A DNA stretch of 64,000 nt from Nocardia sp. NBC_01730. Lineage in GTDB: Bacteria; Actinomycetota; Actinomycetes; Mycobacteriales; Mycobacteriaceae. The notes below the pieces were generated by a model. The model was given only the letters and a program-made list of their open reading frames with translations, had not been told where the DNA came from and did no database searches. The position numbers and the translations under genes were made by a program. Each line of letters opens with the position of its first letter. Within the stretch, counting starts at the first letter, position 1. The DNA is taken from NCBI RefSeq assembly GCF_035920445.1, contig NZ_CP109162.1, positions 3,596,001-3,660,000 of the forward strand, read 5' to 3'. Below are positions 27,882 through 37,015 of the stretch, one piece after another.

Positions 27882-29270
27882 ATGTCCGATCTCACTCGGG
27901 GTTCCGCGGCCGGTTCCGGTCCGGAACTGCACCGTGTGATGGGCCCGGGCTTGCTGTTGCTGTTCGTCGTCGGCGATATTCTCGGCACCGGCATCTACGC
28001 GCTCACCGGCAAAGTGGCCAACGAGGTCGGCGGCGCGGTGTGGGTGCCGTTTCTGGTCGCGTTCCTGGTCGCGCTCATCACCGGCATGAGCTACCTCGAA
28101 CTGGTCACGAAGTACCCGCACGCCGCGGGAGCCGCCCTGTATACGCACAAGGCGTTCGGCGTCCAGTTCCTCACCTTCATGGTTGCGTTCGCGGTGATGA
28201 GCTCCGGGATCGCCTCCGCATCCACCGCCTCGCGGGCCTTCGCGGCCAACTTCGCCGAGGCCCTCGATCTGGATATCGGCACCGGCGCCGCCGTCACGGT
28301 GATCGCCCTGGTGTTCATGGCGGTGGTGGCGGCGATCAACCTGCGCGGGGTCAGCGAAAGTGTGAAGCTCAACGTGCTGCTCACCTGTGTGGAACTCACC
28401 GGACTGCTGATCGTCATCGCGATCGGCTGCTGGGCGTTGGGGGTGGGCGACGGCGACTTCGGGCGCATCGTCGAGTTCGACACCGGTGGGCGCACCGCGG
28501 TCGGCGGCGTCGTCGTCGCCACCACCCTCGCGTTCTACGCCATGGTCGGCTTCGAGGATTCGGTGAATATGGCCGAGGAGTGTAAGGAGCCGAGCCGGAT
28601 CTTCCCGAAAGTGCTGCTCGCCGGGCTGATCATCAGCGGACTCAGCTACGTTCTCGTGTCGATCAGCGCGATCGCGCTCGTTCCCGCCGAACTGCTCGGC
28701 GAGGGCGACACTCCGCTGCTGAAGGTGGTCGAGATCGGCGCGCCCGGCTTCCCGACACACATCTTCGCCTACATCACCATGTTCGCCGTCGCGAACTCGG
28801 CGCTGATCAACATGCTGATGGCCAGCCGCCTGATCTACGGCATGGCCAGGCAGGGTGTGCTCCCGCGGCCGTTCGGCCAGGTCCACGAGACGCGCAGGAC
28901 ACCATACATCGCCATCGTTTTCACCACTCTGCTCGCGCTCGGCCTGATCGTGTTCGTCGGCGAGGTGCCCGAACTCGGCGGCACCACGGCGCTGCTGCTG
29001 CTCGCCGTGTTCACCGTGGTGAACATCGCGGTGCTGGTGCTGCGCCGAGATCATGTGCGGCACGAGCACTTCCACACGCCGACGGTGCTACCGGTCCTCG
29101 GTGCGCTGACCTGTGGCTTCCTGGTGACACCGTGGACCGACCGCAATATCGAGCAGTACGTCATCGCGGGTGTCCTGCTGGCCATCGGGATCGCACTGTG
29201 GGGCGTGAACCACCTGGCCATCCGCTCGATGCGCGCGCAGCCGCTCGCCACCGAACCACCGGCGAAGTGA
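27882..29270 (+). CDS. APC-superfamily amino acid/amine permease
   Basis: The 462-residue protein has about 12 membrane segments and the APC signature VVGDILGTGIYALTGKVANEVGGAVWVPF in the first two helices, followed by VGFEDSVNMAEECKEPSRIFPK, the conserved cytosolic loop. It probably imports an amino acid or polyamine. The ATG at 27882 has GGAAGGT 7-8 bases before it. It is divergent from the ABC-2 permeases. Confidence 0.88.
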   Translation: MSDLTRGSAAGSGPELHRVMGPGLLLLFVVGDILGTGIYALTGKVANEVGGAVWVPFLVAFLVALITGMSYLELVTKYPHAAGAALYTHKAFGVQFLTFMVAFAVMSSGIASASTASRAFAANFAEALDLDIGTGAAVTVIALVFMAVVAAINLRGVSESVKLNVLLTCVELTGLLIVIAIGCWALGVGDGDFGRIVEFDTGGRTAVGGVVVATTLAFYAMVGFEDSVNMAEECKEPSRIFPKVLLAGLIISGLSYVLVSISAIALVPAELLGEGDTPLLKVVEIGAPGFPTHIFAYITMFAVANSALINMLMASRLIYGMARQGVLPRPFGQVHETRRTPYIAIVFTTLLALGLIVFVGEVPELGGTTALLLLAVFTVVNIAVLVLRRDHVRHEHFHTPTVLPVLGALTCGFLVTPWTDRNIEQYVIAGVLLAIGIALWGVNHLAIRSMRAQPLATEPPAK

Positions 29271-29362
29271 TGGATCACGTTATCCGCCAGCGAATCAGGT
29301 GTCGGCGGTTTGTCCGGATCAGCAGATGACTAGTCGGTGACCGATGGGTAAGGTGGGCGCCG

Positions 29363-29860
29363 ATGACCAGCATGGAAGCCCGTTTCGGGGACGCGACCCG
29401 GACGGTGCCCCTCCCCAACCCGTGGAACCTGACCGCCTATCTCGCCGCAGTGGCCGCGCACCGCGGCCGCTCGATCAGCCTGCACCCCGTTCCCAGAACG
29501 ATGCTGGCCGATACGGGGTGCGGCGGCGGAGGCCTGTGGGTAGCGCGTAAACACGACGACCTCATCGTGTACGACGCCGACGCGACCGGCCGAAACGCGG
29601 ACCACATGATCCTGCACGAAATCGGGCACATGCTGCTCGGTCACGGCCGAGACGGGGAGCGCAGCGGTCCCCTGCCGCCCTCGCTGGCCGTCATCCTGCC
29701 GTCGATCTCGCCGCACTCGATCGAACATGTTCTCGGCCGCGGCGAATTCGGGACCGACCACGAGCGGGAGGCCGAGGTTTTCGCCGACATGACCATGGTG
29801 TACGCTACGCTGCCGCAGCGGCGAACTCGTTCGTTCCGGCTGTTCGGGCGCGGCAGGTAG
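29363..29860 (+). CDS. ImmA/IrrE-like metallopeptidase domain protein (ParH-like)
   Basis: The 165-residue protein has the zinc-protease motif MILHEIGHMLLGH (His85, Glu86, His89) followed by an acidic EREAEVFADM segment that supplies the third ligand, as in ImmA/IrrE peptidases. Such proteins usually cleave a partner repressor, often an XRE protein. No XRE gene is next to it here; the nearest is 3.3 kb away at 25204. AAGGTGG precedes the ATG. It ends immediately against the convergent DUF4254 gene with no gap. Confidence 0.78.
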   Translation: MTSMEARFGDATRTVPLPNPWNLTAYLAAVAAHRGRSISLHPVPRTMLADTGCGGGGLWVARKHDDLIVYDADATGRNADHMILHEIGHMLLGHGRDGERSGPLPPSLAVILPSISPHSIEHVLGRGEFGTDHEREAEVFADMTMVYATLPQRRTRSFRLFGRGR

Positions 29861-30313
29861 CTACCAGCGGTCGTAGCGCCCCTCGGGTAGTCGCCGGGTT
29901 CCCGCGAGGAGGTCATCGATCAAATCCTGGTAGCCATCGGCCAATTCGTCGATCTGGATCCACGCGTCGTAGAAGACCGCTTCGGGCGCGTACCCGAGGA
30001 CGACGAACGCCTGTGTGGTGAGCATGGCCAGTCGGTCCACCATCCTTCCCACGGTCTCGCTATGTTCGGGCGCGCGGGAATCCGGAATCGGGGTGGCCAG
30101 CGTGACCCAGCGGTCGATGCCACGCGCCAGTTGTAATCGGCGCCGGTCGAGCTTGCCGGACCGGACGGCCGGGGTGCGCTCGCGGACTTGGTGCAGCTGG
30201 GCCAGTTCCCCCGCCACATCCAGCATGGGGTGGTCCAGGTGCGGCAGGCCGCGGAATGCCGCCAGCAGCAGTTCTTTTCCGGGTATCGCCCGGTCGTCGG
30301 CCGTCTGTGTCAC
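29861..30313 (-). CDS. DUF4254 domain protein (copy 2)
   Basis: This 150-residue paralogue of 11177-11620 keeps the block order LLLAAFRGLPHLDHPML, GELAQLHQVRE, LARGIDRWV, SETVGRMVDRLAML, IDELADGYQDLIDDLLAGTRRLPEG. Function unknown. A GTG at 30313 with GGGAG upstream is chosen because its N-terminus then matches copies 1 and 3; upstream frame is Gly/Arg rich and unlike the family. It is tail-to-tail with the ImmA-like gene. Confidence 0.7.
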   Translation of the reverse strand: MTQTADDRAIPGKELLLAAFRGLPHLDHPMLDVAGELAQLHQVRERTPAVRSGKLDRRRLQLARGIDRWVTLATPIPDSRAPEHSETVGRMVDRLAMLTTQAFVVLGYAPEAVFYDAWIQIDELADGYQDLIDDLLAGTRRLPEGRYDRW

Positions 30314-30827
30314 TGCAGCGCTCCCATCCCGACCGGGCGGGCGCGATCCGGTCGCGCATCCGCCGGTCGCGTCCTCGACGCCCCGTCTCGCCGGTGTCCC
30401 GGCACCTCCCATACCAGCCACACCAGCCAAGCGTGACCGAGACCGGCACTCCGCGCGTCGAATTCACCCACTTCCGCGAATCCGACACGCCCATCGATCG
30501 CAAAGCCGGTGCGCGCTCGACAACTGACTTCATAGCAAACACCCAGTGACAGTATGATATCCCGCGTCATTGACGCGATGTACTGGGACTACTCCCAGCA
30601 GGGTCGACACGCCAGCCAATCTAGGACGAGTCAGGCAAACGACGCTTGGTGGTCGCGCGGGTGCGGCGAGCCCGGCTTCGGCAGGCCGCCCCCGGGTTAC
30701 CGGCGAGCGCACCGACGAAGGCATCGACCGCCGGCGGGTCGAAGCGGCCGGCCGGACAGGTCCGGAAATACTCCGACGTTCCACATGGTTGTCGGTGTGA
30801 GTTCTGCCGACCCGAAAGGATCATGCG
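30314..30827. other. Intergenic, no gene seen
   Basis: About 510 bases between divergent genes. No coding frame with recognisable content was found. Confidence 0.4.
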
Positions 30828-31247
30828 ATGCCGAAGATGACCAGCGAAGAGCGCGAGGCATTCCTGGCTGAACTCCATGTAGGGGTGATCGCCGTCGAAC
30901 GAACGGACCGGGCGCCACTGTCGGTACCGATCTGGTACTCCTACGCACCGGGCGGCGAGGTGCTCGTCTGGACCGAAACCGGGTCGGTGAAGGAGAAACT
31001 GATCCGCGCCGCAGGGCGCTTCTCCCTCACCGCCCAGGTGGAGCAGCCGCCGTACCGGTACGTCACAGTGGAAGGCTCGGTCACCGGCATCGAGCCGGCC
31101 ACCGACGCCACCGTACGCCCCATCGCCGTTCGCTACCTCGGCGTGGAAGCCGGCGCGGATTTCGCCGAGCAGAACACCACGTCGAACTCGATCCTCATCC
31201 GCATGCGCCCGGAGCGATGGCTGAGCACGGATTACTCGAAGGAGTAG
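30828..31247 (+). CDS. PPOX-class (pyridoxamine oxidase-like) F420/FMN-dependent protein
   Basis: The 139-residue split-barrel flavin protein has EERE-AFLAELHVGVIAVE, PIWYSYAPGGEVLVWTE and a V-EGSVTGIEP strand, as in small F420- or FMN-binding oxidoreductases of mycobacteria and Nocardia. The substrate is unknown. AAAGGATC precedes the ATG by 6-8 bases. It stands alone. Confidence 0.82.
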   Translation: MPKMTSEEREAFLAELHVGVIAVERTDRAPLSVPIWYSYAPGGEVLVWTETGSVKEKLIRAAGRFSLTAQVEQPPYRYVTVEGSVTGIEPATDATVRPIAVRYLGVEAGADFAEQNTTSNSILIRMRPERWLSTDYSKE

Positions 31248-31345
31248 TGCGTCTGGCACGTCAGTGCCGCGAGTACGAGACGCGGAGGCGGACCTTCAAC
31301 GAAGTCGCAGATCACGGCCACCGCCCGCATCCGCACATACCGGGC

Positions 31346-32554
31346 CTAGTTGTTCGCGCGTTGGACGGCGCGTTGAACCAGGCCGCGGATGCCTGGGAGC
31401 TGGATGGCGCGAAGCATCAGTTCGCCGGCCCAGACGTGAGCTCTGGTGGGCGGGGCGAAGCGGCTCATTCCCTTGCGGGCCAGTGCCTGTCGTTTGCGAA
31501 CTTCGGGGCGCAGAGACGCTTCCCATTCGACCAGTGCTGCGGGGATGTCATCGGTGTGCGCGGCCACGGCGGCGCCGAGCCGGTCGGCCCCGTCTAGAGC
31601 GAGGGCCGCGCCGTAGCCTGCGAATACAGTGACGCACCAGGCCGCATCGCCGAGCAGAACGACTCGGCCATGACTCCATCGGTCCATCACGACTTGGCTG
31701 ACGGAATCGAAATAGGCGGACGCGGAGTCGGCCCCGAGCTGGCGGAGCGCGTCGGAGACGCCCCGGCCCAGATCTCCGAAGGCCGCGGTGAGCGCCGGTA
31801 CCGGCCCGAGAGTCGATTCGGCCTCCGGGTCAGGGCTGCGGTAGGCGAAGAACGCCGAGGACCGTCCCGGCCCCAAGTTCATCACCGCCGCCGTCCGTCC
31901 GGGTCCGATGAATGTCGTGCCGACTCCCTCCGGCACCTGCTCGGGAACCTCTGCCAGCGGGAACGCTCCCACCATGTGCCCCAGGTTCACCAGGCAATCG
32001 GTCTCGATATCGAATACGAGGTCGCGGATTCGGGAGTGCAAGCCGTCGGCTCCGACGAGGAGGTCGGCTCGCATGGAGGAGCCGTCGCTCAGCGCGATGT
32101 GGATCTCGTCGGCATTCTGGGTGATGGCCTGCACGGTGGTGCCGAAACGGATTGTGACGGCATCGGCCACCGCCGCGTACAACACCGACTCCAAATCACC
32201 ACGAAAGATAGTCAGCGCCCGATCGCCGACAGCGGCTTGCGCGACGGCAGCAGGCACCGTGAACTTCTCCCGGCCATCGGCATGGACCACGACCGAGGTG
32301 AAGAAGCCGATATCGCGCGGAGCCAGCGCCGACAGCAGCCCTAGCCGCTCCGCGGCGTCGTATCCCGGCCCGTGCAGGTTCACCAGGTAGCCACTGCTAC
32401 GACGAGCCTGGGCACGTTCGACTATGAGCACGTCCCAGCCCTCCTTGTGAAGCCGCAGCGCGGCAGCTAGGCCAGCGATACCGGCGCCCACGACAACCAC
32501 CCGCTTGACCTGCGCCTCGCCGGGGCGCTGCACCGCATCCTCGATACCTGTCAC
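31346..32554 (-). CDS. FAD-dependent monooxygenase (PHBH-like)
   Basis: The 402-residue flavoprotein has GAGIAGLAAAL (FAD, N-terminus), VGADGLHSRIRD (DG motif) and VVLLGDAAWCVTVFAGYGAALALDGA (GD motif). It would hydroxylate an aromatic or polyketide-like substrate with NAD(P)H and oxygen. The GTG at 32554 is preferred because GAGGAG lies 5 bases upstream; another GTG is two codons earlier. Two identical palindromic operators lie 61-111 bases upstream, although no regulator gene is adjacent. Confidence 0.88.
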   Translation of the reverse strand: MTGIEDAVQRPGEAQVKRVVVVGAGIAGLAAALRLHKEGWDVLIVERAQARRSSGYLVNLHGPGYDAAERLGLLSALAPRDIGFFTSVVVHADGREKFTVPAAVAQAAVGDRALTIFRGDLESVLYAAVADAVTIRFGTTVQAITQNADEIHIALSDGSSMRADLLVGADGLHSRIRDLVFDIETDCLVNLGHMVGAFPLAEVPEQVPEGVGTTFIGPGRTAAVMNLGPGRSSAFFAYRSPDPEAESTLGPVPALTAAFGDLGRGVSDALRQLGADSASAYFDSVSQVVMDRWSHGRVVLLGDAAWCVTVFAGYGAALALDGADRLGAAVAAHTDDIPAALVEWEASLRPEVRKRQALARKGMSRFAPPTRAHVWAGELMLRAIQLPGIRGLVQRAVQRANN

Positions 32555-32614
32555 TGCCACTCCTCAATCCGTTCAGTATCAGCGGAAGCTCACCTGACCA
32601 TCAGCCGCCGCTTG

Positions 32615-32665
32615 CGTCAACTATTAGTTGACGATCCGCCATTCGTCAACCTATCGTTGACGAAT
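32615..32665. promoter_or_regulatory. Twin operators CGTCAAC-N5-GTTGACG
   Basis: Two perfect inverted repeats share the same half-site and spacing. The first, 32615-32633, has 9-bp arms around one base; the second, 32641-32665, has 10-bp arms ATTCGTCAAC/GTTGACGAAT around CTATC. Their centres are 29 bp apart. Position and form suggest a TetR-type regulator of the monooxygenase. No such gene remains beside it. Confidence 0.75.
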
Positions 32666-32816
32666 GGGACTTCGGCATTGGTGCGACCAGAGACTTCTCC
32701 ACTCGACATGCACGGCCTGGCCGCCGCGGCCGGAGTCGTCACTGCCCATGGCGGGCCGCCCTGCCACGCGACGTGGTCACGTCGAGGCGATCAGGTTCGC
32801 CGCGTGTCGTGATCGG

Positions 32817-33098
32817 GCGCCGGTCTCGCCGGTGCTCGCCGTCAACGGCGAAAACGACCAGTTCATCCCGCTCGCCGACACCGCCGTGTTCGCCGACCTA
32901 CCCGGCTGCGAAGCATGGGTGGTCCGCGACGCCACCCACTGCGCCGCCGAAAAGATCAACACCGTCATGCCGGCAGCGTTGATGTGGATGATCGCACGAC
33001 TCACCGGCCGCACCTCCGACCGACTGAAAGCGGCCGCACTCGAGCCACTCGCCGCCCGTCTACTGACCCACGAATACCCACCAGGCCGACACCCATAG
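32817..33098 (+). pseudogene. C-terminal remnant of an alpha/beta hydrolase
   Basis: The frame reads PVLAVNGENDQFIPLADTAVF, then WVVRDATHCAAEKINTVMPAALMWMIARL, matching the last third of an alpha/beta hydrolase with the catalytic Asp (NGENDQ) and His (ATHC). The nucleophile elbow and the whole N-terminal half are absent; upstream sequence in this frame is unrelated. It appears to be the truncated tail of a deleted gene. Confidence 0.6.
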
Positions 33099-33204
33099 GC
33101 ACGAGCTGGCCACGCTCTTCCGACGCGGCCGAGAGCACCAGCCCCGGGGGGCACAGCGCGGACGACGGAACCGCGCCGGAATTTCTGCGCGCACTTCCAG
33201 GCGC

Positions 33205-33969
33205 TCAGACGGTTATTTCTCGCCCGTCGAGGTAGTCCTGACCACCGATATACGTGGTGTGGCCCGGATCGTCGGAGCTGGCGGTGGCCTGGGCGACGGC
33301 GGTGGCGAATTCCGTTACCGTGGGCAGGGTTCCGTGGTCGCGGCGGGCTGTGACGGCGTCGGGGTTCCGGCGCTCCAGGAGTTGGACGATGATCGTGCCG
33401 TCGATCATGTCGCCGGAGACGACGTGCAGGGCAATGCCGCGGGCGGTGAGCTCCGGGATCATGGCGCGCAGCGCGTCCTCGCCCGCACGTTTGCTCGCGG
33501 CGATGGGCTCGTACTCGGCCGGGACCGGCTTGCGACCGTGGAAGTGCGCCTGATGGCTGGTCACGAAGACGACGCGGGCGCCGAACGGCATGTGCGGCAC
33601 GGCGAGTCGCACCAGTCGTTCCTGTGCGTCGCGGTTGAGCGCCATGGCGTAGTCGGGTCCGGCGTTCAACTCGAGCCCGCCGGAGGCGTTGAGCACCAGC
33701 ACATCCAGGCGGCCGAACTCCTCGACGATCCCCGCGACGAGCGCACCGGCGGAGTCCGCGTCGGCGATGTCGGCGCCCGCGGTCGACGCACTGCCGCCCG
33801 CGTGCCTGATCGAGTCGGCCAGGGCCTCGGCCCGCTTCGCTTTCTCGCGGTAGTTGACGACCACGTGGTCGCCGCGTGCGGCCAGCACCCGCGCGGTCTC
33901 CGCGCCGATCCCGCGGGAGGCGCCTGTGATCAGAACGATTCGCCGTCCAGCCGTGTCGTCCACCGTCAC
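33205..33969 (-). CDS. SDR-family oxidoreductase
   Basis: The 254-residue SDR has TGASRGIG at residue 15, NASG at about 95 and VVFVTSHQAHF (catalytic Ser region). The catalytic Tyr/Lys segment reads YEPIAASKRAGE: Lys is seven residues after Tyr, not four, a form seen in this branch of the family. The substrate is unknown. It is divergent from the HxlR gene, which probably regulates it. Confidence 0.85.
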   Translation of the reverse strand: MTVDDTAGRRIVLITGASRGIGAETARVLAARGDHVVVNYREKAKRAEALADSIRHAGGSASTAGADIADADSAGALVAGIVEEFGRLDVLVLNASGGLELNAGPDYAMALNRDAQERLVRLAVPHMPFGARVVFVTSHQAHFHGRKPVPAEYEPIAASKRAGEDALRAMIPELTARGIALHVVSGDMIDGTIIVQLLERRNPDAVTARRDHGTLPTVTEFATAVAQATASSDDPGHTTYIGGQDYLDGREITV

Positions 33970-34007
33970 CCTCTCGATCCCGCCCGGGCACCCGAGCTCG
34001 TGCTTCT

Positions 34008-34036
34008 ATTTCAGAACTACTATGGTGATTCTAAAT
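34008..34036. promoter_or_regulatory. Candidate HxlR operator
   Basis: An inverted repeat ATTTCAGAA (34008-34016) / TTCTAAAT (34029-34036), one mismatch, 12-bp spacer, lies in the 65-bp gap between the SDR and HxlR starts and touches the HxlR ATG. This fits shared repression of both genes. Confidence 0.45.
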
Positions 34037-34385
34037 GAGAAGCACAAGCGAGACAAAGCCACCCAGAGGCCGGGACCACCCGGCGACCGCGCCGGCGCTG
34101 GCCGCGATGGACCTGCTCGGCCAACGTTGGATGCTGCGCATCCTGTGGGAGCTGGAACCCGAACGCCTCGGTTTCCTCGAATTGCGCCGCCGCATGGGCA
34201 ACTGCTCGTCGAGCATGCTCTCGGCGCGGTTGCAACACCTGCAATCCGCGGGCTTGATCGCGAAGAATCCGGACAAGTCCTACGAATTGACCACCGCGGG
34301 AACCGAACTCGGCGCAGCACTGGAATCCGTCTGGGAGTGGTCACGACGGTGGCGAGTGTCGCCGACCGACCCGCAGCCCGACTGA
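34035..34385 (+). CDS. HxlR-family regulator
   Basis: The 116-residue winged-helix protein has ALAAMDLLGQRWMLRILWELEPERLGFLELRR and CSSSMLSARLQHLQSAGLIAKNPDKSYELTTAG, as in HxlR regulators. It lacks the N-terminal Cys of HypR-type redox sensors, so it probably binds a ligand. GGTGA precedes the ATG by 6 bases. The divergent SDR gene is the likely target. Confidence 0.88.
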   Translation: MRSTSETKPPRGRDHPATAPALAAMDLLGQRWMLRILWELEPERLGFLELRRRMGNCSSSMLSARLQHLQSAGLIAKNPDKSYELTTAGTELGAALESVWEWSRRWRVSPTDPQPD

Positions 34386-34492
34386 ACATGAGGTCGGGTG
34401 ACGTCGACTTGATGCCGTTGTCGACCAGGCAGAAGATCGCGTCCACGATGACTCGCCGGCGGTCTGCCTCCCGCCGGCGAGTGCTTGCCGGG

Positions 34493-34858
34493 TTATGCGG
34501 TGACGATATCGTCGGCGAGTCCGGCGATGGCGCCGATGATTTCGTCGGTTGTCGCCCGCGGGACACCAGCGGCGAGCAGCGCGTCGGCCAGGTGCCCGGC
34601 GACGAGCCCGAACTGTTCGGTGGTGATGCCGAGGTGGCGGTGCACGTTCTTCATCGACGCACCGGTGTACGGATCGGGACCACCGAGTGCGGCCGCGAAA
34701 AACTCGACCTGGCGCTTCTCGAGCCGTTCCAGGTCAACGCCATCGAACTTGCCCGCGAGCGCGTCGTCGGCGAGGACAAGTTGGTAAAAGTCGCTGACTA
34801 CGACGGTGATGGCGGGCGTGCCGCCGATCTGGTCGTAGATCGACTGTTCGGTGGTCAT
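34493..34858 (-). CDS. glbN: Group I truncated haemoglobin (HbN)
   Basis: The 121-residue 2-on-2 globin matches mycobacterial Hb[28 protein letters not shown] with Tyr-B10, [32 protein letters not shown] with the proximal His, and [12 protein letters not shown]. HbN dioxygenates nitric oxide to nitrate with a haem cofactor. It lacks the short N-terminal extension of the M. tuberculosis protein. It is convergent with the HxlR gene. Confidence 0.93.
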   Translation of the reverse strand: MTTEQSIYDQIGGTPAITVVVSDFYQLVLADDALAGKFDGVDLERLEKRQVEFFAAALGGPDPYTGASMKNVHRHLGITTEQFGLVAGHLADALLAAGVPRATTDEIIGAIAGLADDIVTA

Positions 34859-35133
34859 GTACTGCTCCTCGCGTTGATCACTGATCTCACTGATCGGGTT
34901 TTAGCGTAGCCAACTCCTCTAAAAAGCGCCGCCGGATAGCCAGTGGTACCGGTTCCGATCAGCAAATGATGGGCGCGGAGGCGGCCTTCGATGTTTCGGC
35001 TCCTCGCGACGGATTCCCACTCCACTGCGGACGAAACGGCCGCGCCATTCGAGCCCGTTCAGCATCTCCGCGCACGAACAGACGGCGATGGCGCGGTTGA
35101 CCTTCGACCTGGTTGAGACTCCATGATGACCGG

Positions 35134-36192
35134 GTGGCGAGTTCGGAATTCGAAGGGTTGATCACGATCGGCGTGCTCGCGCGGGCCAGTGGGCTCACCG
35201 CGAGCGCGCTGCGGTTCTACGACGACTGCGGTCTGCTGATCCCGGCCCGGGTCGACCCGCTCACCGGGTACCGCTACTACCGCCAGGCCCAGCGCGAACG
35301 GGCGGCACTCATCCGGCAGTTGCGCGCGATCGACCTACCGCTCGAAACGATCGCGCAGATCCTGTCCGGCGACCCGGCCGTGGCTCGGCGACTACTCGAC
35401 CACCATGTGGACGACCTGGCACGACGAGCACGCGAGGCCGCGCGGATCGTCGCGGCAGTCAAAGAGTCGCTCGAAACGAGCCCGCACGTGGCGATTTCCG
35501 CGACCGTGCTCGCCGAGGCATTGGGGCAGGTCCGCGCCGCCGCGGCCCGAACGCGGGAGATCCCGGCGCTGGCAGGCGTTCTGGTCGAGGCAGGCGCGAA
35601 TGCGCTGACGCTTACCGCGACCGACCGCTACCGGCTTTCGACGCGCACCCTGGTGCCGCACCGGCAGCACGGCGGCGCCTGGTCGCTCGTGCTCGACCCG
35701 GACGGACTCGCTCCGATCACCGCCTGGCTGCGCGACGTGAACGAAATCGTCGCCACCCCGACGGAGCATGCCCTGATCCTGACCGGGGACGGCGCCGAAC
35801 ATCGACCCACCGTCATCGATGAACCCTTTCCCGACCATCGCGCCGTGCTGTCGAGACTCGGCCCGGTGCGCACCAGAGTGGTCGTCGCCCGCCATTCACT
35901 GCTCGAACTGCTCGAAAAGGCAGAAGCCACAGTGCAATTGGCGATCGATCAGACCGGCATCACGACGTTGGACAGTAGCCACCTGCCCGCCACTGTCACC
36001 GGCTCCCCCGTCACCCTCTCGTTCGCCCCTGCGACGCTACTTCCCGCCGTCCACACCGCACTCGGCCCCGACCTGATGCTCGACATCGCCGCCGCCGACC
36101 GGCCGGTGGTCCTGCGCTCCGCCATCGACGGCGACCTCACCACCCTGGCCATGCCCACCCGGCCCGCCACCGCTCAAAACGAGAACACGTGA
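35134..36192 (+). CDS. MerR-type regulator fused to a beta-sliding-clamp-like region
   Basis: The 352-residue protein begins with a MerR helix-turn-helix (LITIGVLARASGLTASALRFYDDCGLLIPARVDPLTGYRYY, residues about 9-50) and its coiled coil to about 115. The rest is not a MerR effector domain; it reads like two domains of the DNA polymerase III beta clamp, for example LTLTATDRYRLSTRTL near residue 160, the DNRYRLS-type strand of DnaN, then PDHRAVL and a final strand with LAMPTRP where DnaN has the VMPMR end. GTG at 35134 is chosen as close to the MerR fold; TTG 35113 is possible. DNA binding is expected; a replication link is only inferred. Confidence 0.8.
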   Translation: MASSEFEGLITIGVLARASGLTASALRFYDDCGLLIPARVDPLTGYRYYRQAQRERAALIRQLRAIDLPLETIAQILSGDPAVARRLLDHHVDDLARRAREAARIVAAVKESLETSPHVAISATVLAEALGQVRAAAARTREIPALAGVLVEAGANALTLTATDRYRLSTRTLVPHRQHGGAWSLVLDPDGLAPITAWLRDVNEIVATPTEHALILTGDGAEHRPTVIDEPFPDHRAVLSRLGPVRTRVVVARHSLLELLEKAEATVQLAIDQTGITTLDSSHLPATVTGSPVTLSFAPATLLPAVHTALGPDLMLDIAAADRPVVLRSAIDGDLTTLAMPTRPATAQNENT

Positions 36193-36466
36193 CACCCGCC
36201 CGAGAAGCCAGACCATTGCCGCCACCTCGCCGGCGAGTGGTGCGGACCGGGCGCCGACTGCTGCTGCCGTATCAGCGCCCTCATCCGGAGCACCCTCCGT
36301 GGCCGCCACCCCTGGCATCGATGAGCACACCACCCATGAGGTCACGCTCAGCCAGGACGTCCGCCGGACCACCACCGCCGGACCTGCACTCCGCCACCGA
36401 CTGCGACCTCACCAACTACCCGCAACCGACCTCACCCCTACCCGCAACCACCGCATAGGAGAACTC
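36193..36466. other. Spacer, no gene seen
   Basis: 274 C-rich bases between two plus-strand genes. Open frames here lack recognisable content. Confidence 0.4.
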
Positions 36467-36967
36467 GTGACCACTCGGACCGACGACACCATGGCCGCCA
36501 TTACCCGCGCGGTCGCGCTCGGCCACGAGGGCCGCCCGGACGACGCGCGCGAGACCTTGCTGACCCTCTGGACTTCGCTCGGCCCACAGGGCGACCCGCT
36601 GCACCGCTGCACCCTGGCCCACTACCTGGCCGACCTGTACGACGACGCCGCCGAGGCGCTCACCTGGGACGTACGGGCGTTGGACGCCGCAGCGGATCTG
36701 TCCGACGACCGCGCCCGCCGCTACGACGGATCGCTGCACGTCGCCGCCTTCTTCCCCTCGCTGCATCTCAACCTCGCCGACGACTACCGCAGGCTCAGCT
36801 CCTTCACCGCAGCGCAGCGCGAGATCGACGCCGCCCGCGCCCGCCTGCACACGCTCGGCGACGACGGCTACGGCGCGACCATCCGCACCGCCGTCGAGGA
36901 GGTCGCGTCGGCAATCCGTGACCGGCGCACCGAACCTCGGGCGTCGGCGCCGACGGGAGGCCGATAA
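36467..36967 (+). CDS. Conserved TPR-like protein
   Basis: This 166-residue helical protein has a tetratricopeptide-like pattern: AITRAVALGHEGRPDDARETLLTLW, DPLHRCTLAHYLADL, LTWDVRALDAA, FFPSLHLNLADDYRRLSSFTAAQREIDAARARL. Similar proteins are widespread in actinomycetes without an assigned function. The GTG at 36467 is chosen because AGGAG lies 5 bases upstream. A strong terminator follows. Confidence 0.72.
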   Translation: MTTRTDDTMAAITRAVALGHEGRPDDARETLLTLWTSLGPQGDPLHRCTLAHYLADLYDDAAEALTWDVRALDAAADLSDDRARRYDGSLHVAAFFPSLHLNLADDYRRLSSFTAAQREIDAARARLHTLGDDGYGATIRTAVEEVASAIRDRRTEPRASAPTGGR

Positions 36968-36969
36968 CG

Positions 36970-37005
36970 CACAGCGGCCCGCGCCGTCGGGCGCGGACCG
37001 CTGTG
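36970..37005. terminator. Bidirectional terminator hairpin
   Basis: A 16-bp stem (36970-36985 with 36990-37005), one G-T pair, and a GTCG loop lies between the convergent TPR-like and lipoprotein genes, 3 bases after one stop and 11 bases from the other. It likely ends both transcripts. Confidence 0.8.
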
Positions 37006-37015
37006 TGGAACAGGC

